Shown piece after piece: positions 5,455 through 7,242 of a DNA stretch of 7,242 nt (position 1 is the first letter of the stretch; each line of letters begins with the position of its first letter). The DNA is taken from the NCBI GenBank assembly GCA_009778015.1, contig WRKS01000021.1:1-7242 (forward strand), written 5' to 3'. Under the pieces are notes generated by a model. The model ran no database searches, was not told the DNA's origin, and saw only the letters and a list, made by a program, of their open reading frames with translations. The position numbers and the translations under genes are program-made. Origin of the DNA: Candidatus Saccharimonadota bacterium. Lineage in GTDB: Bacteria > Patescibacteriota > Saccharimonadia > Saccharimonadales > Saccharimonadaceae.

Positions 5455-5463
5455 ATTTTAGCA
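5455..5463 (-). promoter_or_regulatory. Candidate extended -10 for the 64-aa gene (leaderless)
   Basis: TGCTAAAAT on the minus strand ends 6 nt before the ATG, which places the expected transcription start at or next to the A of the start codon. No clear -35 box and no Shine-Dalgarno sequence are visible, so this is a tentative leaderless promoter. Confidence 0.35.
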
Positions 5464-5492
5464 TGAAACCCAACCAGCGCATAATAGCGGGG

Positions 5493-6554
5493 TCATTCGC
5501 TTTCTATCTCGCCAATCAGCTTTTTGGATTCCGCCACCGGCAAAGTCTCTACCGAGCGCAGCCGCCGTTCAATTTGGCGCGATGTCGTTTCGGCATCACC
5601 AATTTTATTTGCCGTCTCTTCCAGCTTACGTTTGGTCGCGGCAAGCAAGTCGCCGAATTTGCCAAACTGCGTTTTGACGGCGCCCAAAAGTTCCCAAACT
5701 TCGCTGCTCCGCTGCTCAATCGCCAGCGTCCTAAAGCCCAAGAGCAAACTATTCAGCAGTGCCGTAAGCGTTGACGGACTGACAATCGTCACTCGGTATT
5801 TTTGCCGCACCTCGTCAAACAAGCCCGGAATCCGCAAAATCTCCGCGTAAAGCGACTCGGTCGGCACAAACATAATCCCAAAGTCGGTCGTATGCGGCGG
5901 CTGAATATATTTCTCGCCAATCTTTTTGGCTTGAGTCTTGACATCCACGGCAAGCGCTTTTCCCACCGCGTCAATCGCCGCCTTGTCGCCCTTGTCATAA
6001 GCCTCAATCAAACGCGAGTAGTTCTCTATCGGAAACTTGGAGTCAATCGGCAGCCATACTTCCGCATCGTCATCGCGCCCCGGCATCCGAATCGCAAACT
6101 CCACCGTGTCGCGCGATTTGGGCACAGTCGCGATATTTTCCGCGTATTGCTCTTTGGTCAAAATGTCTTTCAGAATCGCGCCCAGCTGCACCTCGCCATA
6201 AATGCCGCGCGTCTTTACGCCCTCCATCACCTTTTTGAGATTACCCACGCCGACCGCCAGCGTTTGCATCTCGCCCAGCCCTCGGTGCACTTGCTCTAGC
6301 TGACCAGAAATCGCCTTAAAGCTTTCGTTAAATCGTTTCTCTACCGACGCTTGCAGCTTTTCGTCCACCGTTTCGCGCATCTTGTCCAGTTGGTCGCGGT
6401 TGCCCTCGCGCAAGTCATCCAATTGTTTCTGCGTTATCTCGCGCAGCTTTTCTAGATTGTCCGCGGTTTCTTTCCGCACTTGGTCTTGCCGCGTAAAGAC
6501 CACAAACACCAACACCAAGTTTACGGCCAGCAATACCAATAGTGCGATTTCCAT
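5493..6554 (-). CDS. rmuC: RmuC family DNA recombination protein
   Basis: RmuC proteins are membrane-anchored and carry a nuclease-like fold; E. coli RmuC limits recombination at inverted repeats, though the exact activity is unsettled. This 353-residue protein has an N-terminal membrane helix (2-20), a coiled coil (about 25-100) and the RmuC domain (about 105-330). Family motifs are RGIYGEVQLGAIL at 116-128, LPIDSKFPIENY at 168-179, TDFGIMFVPTESLYAEIL at 223-240 and a VSPSTLTALL stretch at 258-267. The ATG is 6 nt after the glyA stop, suggesting coupled translation. It ends with TGA, which shows that TGA is a stop codon here. The known link of RmuC to inverted repeats is of interest given the inverted cassettes 4 kb away, but nothing in the sequence connects them. 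Confidence 0.93.
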   Translation of the reverse strand: MEIALLVLLAVNLVLVFVVFTRQDQVRKETADNLEKLREITQKQLDDLREGNRDQLDKMRETVDEKLQASVEKRFNESFKAISGQLEQVHRGLGEMQTLAVGVGNLKKVMEGVKTRGIYGEVQLGAILKDILTKEQYAENIATVPKSRDTVEFAIRMPGRDDDAEVWLPIDSKFPIENYSRLIEAYDKGDKAAIDAVGKALAVDVKTQAKKIGEKYIQPPHTTDFGIMFVPTESLYAEILRIPGLFDEVRQKYRVTIVSPSTLTALLNSLLLGFRTLAIEQRSSEVWELLGAVKTQFGKFGDLLAATKRKLEETANKIGDAETTSRQIERRLRSVETLPVAESKKLIGEIESE

Positions 6555-6560
6555 AATGCT

Positions 6561-7242
6561 CTACTGCTTCGCCTTTTTCGGCTCGGACGGCAGTGGGTGT
6601 TTGGCCGCCATCTTCTCCACCTCTTTTTTCAGCTCGGCCAACTTGGCGCCGTCGTTCCTTGCGTCAATCGCCGCCCTCATCCACTTGGCGACCTGCGGCA
6701 TCTCTTTCTCGGTCAAGCCGCGCGTCGTCAGCGCCGGCGTGCCCAGCCGAATCCCGCTCGGCCTAAACGGCGGCAGCGTGTCGTTAGGTATAGAGTTGCA
6801 GTTAAGCGACATGCCGATTTTATCAATCGCAATCTCCGCCTCCTTGCCGTCAATGCCAAAGCTGCTGTGCACATCCGCCAAAATCAAGTGGTTGCTGGTG
6901 CCGCCGGTAATCAACTTAAAACCAAGCTTTTGCAGCTCGTCCGCCAAAACGCCAGCGTTCTTGACAATTTGCGCCGCATACTTTTTAAAGTCGGGTTGCA
7001 AAGCCTCGCCAAACGCCACCGCCTTCGCCGCGATAATATGCATCAGCGGCCCGCCTTGAGTGCCCGGAAAGACCGAACGATCAATCAAGGTCGGGATATT
7101 TTCTAGAGTTTTTTCCGGTTTCTTTAGTGGGTTGCCCGCGATACCCTTGCTCAAAATCAACCCGCCGCGCGGTCCGCGCAAAGTTTTGTGCGTAGTCGTT
7201 GTAATTACATGGAACCCATAATCAAACGGATTCTCGTGCACG
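6561..7242 (-). CDS. glyA: Serine hydroxymethyltransferase, C-terminal part
   Basis: GlyA interconverts serine and glycine with tetrahydrofolate and supplies one-carbon units. The gene enters from beyond the right edge, so the N-terminal half is missing; the GTG at 7241 is an internal Val codon, not a start. The visible 226 residues contain the PLP-binding Lys in TTTTHKTLRGPRGG (Lys is residue 19 of the fragment), then a VFPGTQGGP motif, TSNHLIL and the carboxylate-binding Arg in SGIRLGTPALTTRG. Between RGPRGG and VFPGTQGGP the linker is longer than in E. coli GlyA. The C-terminus is a short Lys- and Pro-rich tail. It ends with TAG, 6 nt before rmuC. Confidence 0.95.
   Translation of the reverse strand, partial: VHENPFDYGFHVITTTTHKTLRGPRGGLILSKGIAGNPLKKPEKTLENIPTLIDRSVFPGTQGGPLMHIIAAKAVAFGEALQPDFKKYAAQIVKNAGVLADELQKLGFKLITGGTSNHLILADVHSSFGIDGKEAEIAIDKIGMSLNCNSIPNDTLPPFRPSGIRLGTPALTTRGLTEKEMPQVAKWMRAAIDARNDGAKLAELKKEVEKMAAKHPLPSEPKKAKQ

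Noticed and set aside
5493..5495. TGA as a sense codon (Gly), as in Gracilibacteria or SR1
   Set aside because: The RmuC protein ends at this TGA at the expected family length, and no conserved sequence continues past it, so TGA is a stop.
6382..7059. Plus-strand 225-codon open frame opposite rmuC and glyA
   Set aside because: It spans two well-recognised minus-strand genes and their junction, with low-complexity Ser-rich composition and no known motif.
7239..7241. GTG as the start codon of glyA
   Set aside because: The family needs about 200 more residues upstream, including the N-terminal half of the PLP domain; the gene is cut by the window edge.

Overview
The window looks like part of a small-genome Candidate Phyla Radiation (Patescibacteria) chromosome, possibly Saccharibacteria. 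This is inferred from the compact minus-strand block (glyA, rmuC, a 64-aa protein, ndk, tRNA-Gly, rny, comEC, tsaE) with very short gaps, from a ComEC that lacks the metallo-beta-lactamase half, and from a pilin-like protein whose C-terminal motif I recall from Saccharibacteria. TGA ends rmuC, so TGA is a stop here and the TGA=Gly lineages (Gracilibacteria, SR1) are unlikely. No database search was possible, so the taxonomy is tentative.

Layout. 1-504 (+): C-terminal part of a pilin-like surface protein. 501-1259: an accessory patch with two related ~300-bp cassettes facing each other (A on +, 498-801; B on -, 956-1259). Each cassette encodes about 95 residues of the same domain and neither has a convincing start codon. 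Their last 43 bp are identical and form an inverted repeat (759-801 and 956-998). Exactly between the arms lies a 50-codon C-terminal remnant of a DUF523 (TudS-like) gene on the minus strand. 1256-7242 (-): housekeeping genes. tsaE, comEC and rny are almost contiguous behind a tRNA-Gly(UCC) gene with a good sigma70-type promoter. ndk has an extended -10 box and a strong ribosome binding site. A 64-aa membrane protein may be leaderless. rmuC follows glyA by 6 nt, and glyA runs off the window.

The housekeeping block covers tRNA t6A modification (TsaE), mRNA decay (RNase Y), nucleotide balance (Ndk), one-carbon metabolism (GlyA), DNA maintenance (RmuC) and DNA uptake (ComEC). The pilin-like gene and comEC may both serve type IV pilus-linked DNA uptake, but they are on opposite strands and not in one operon.

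The part most worth attention is the cassette pair. The interiors have diverged (about 40% protein identity by eye), while both ends are conserved as DNA. Each left boundary contains the stop codon of the neighbouring gene (TAA of the pilin-like gene, TAG of tsaE) in the same -1 frame relation. This resembles silent cassettes for gene conversion, or small non-autonomous elements that settle at gene 3' ends and carry a variable, possibly C-type-lectin-like, domain. No recombinase, reverse transcriptase or transposase is visible in the window. All stretches longer than 300 bases are accounted for by genes or by the cassette patch.
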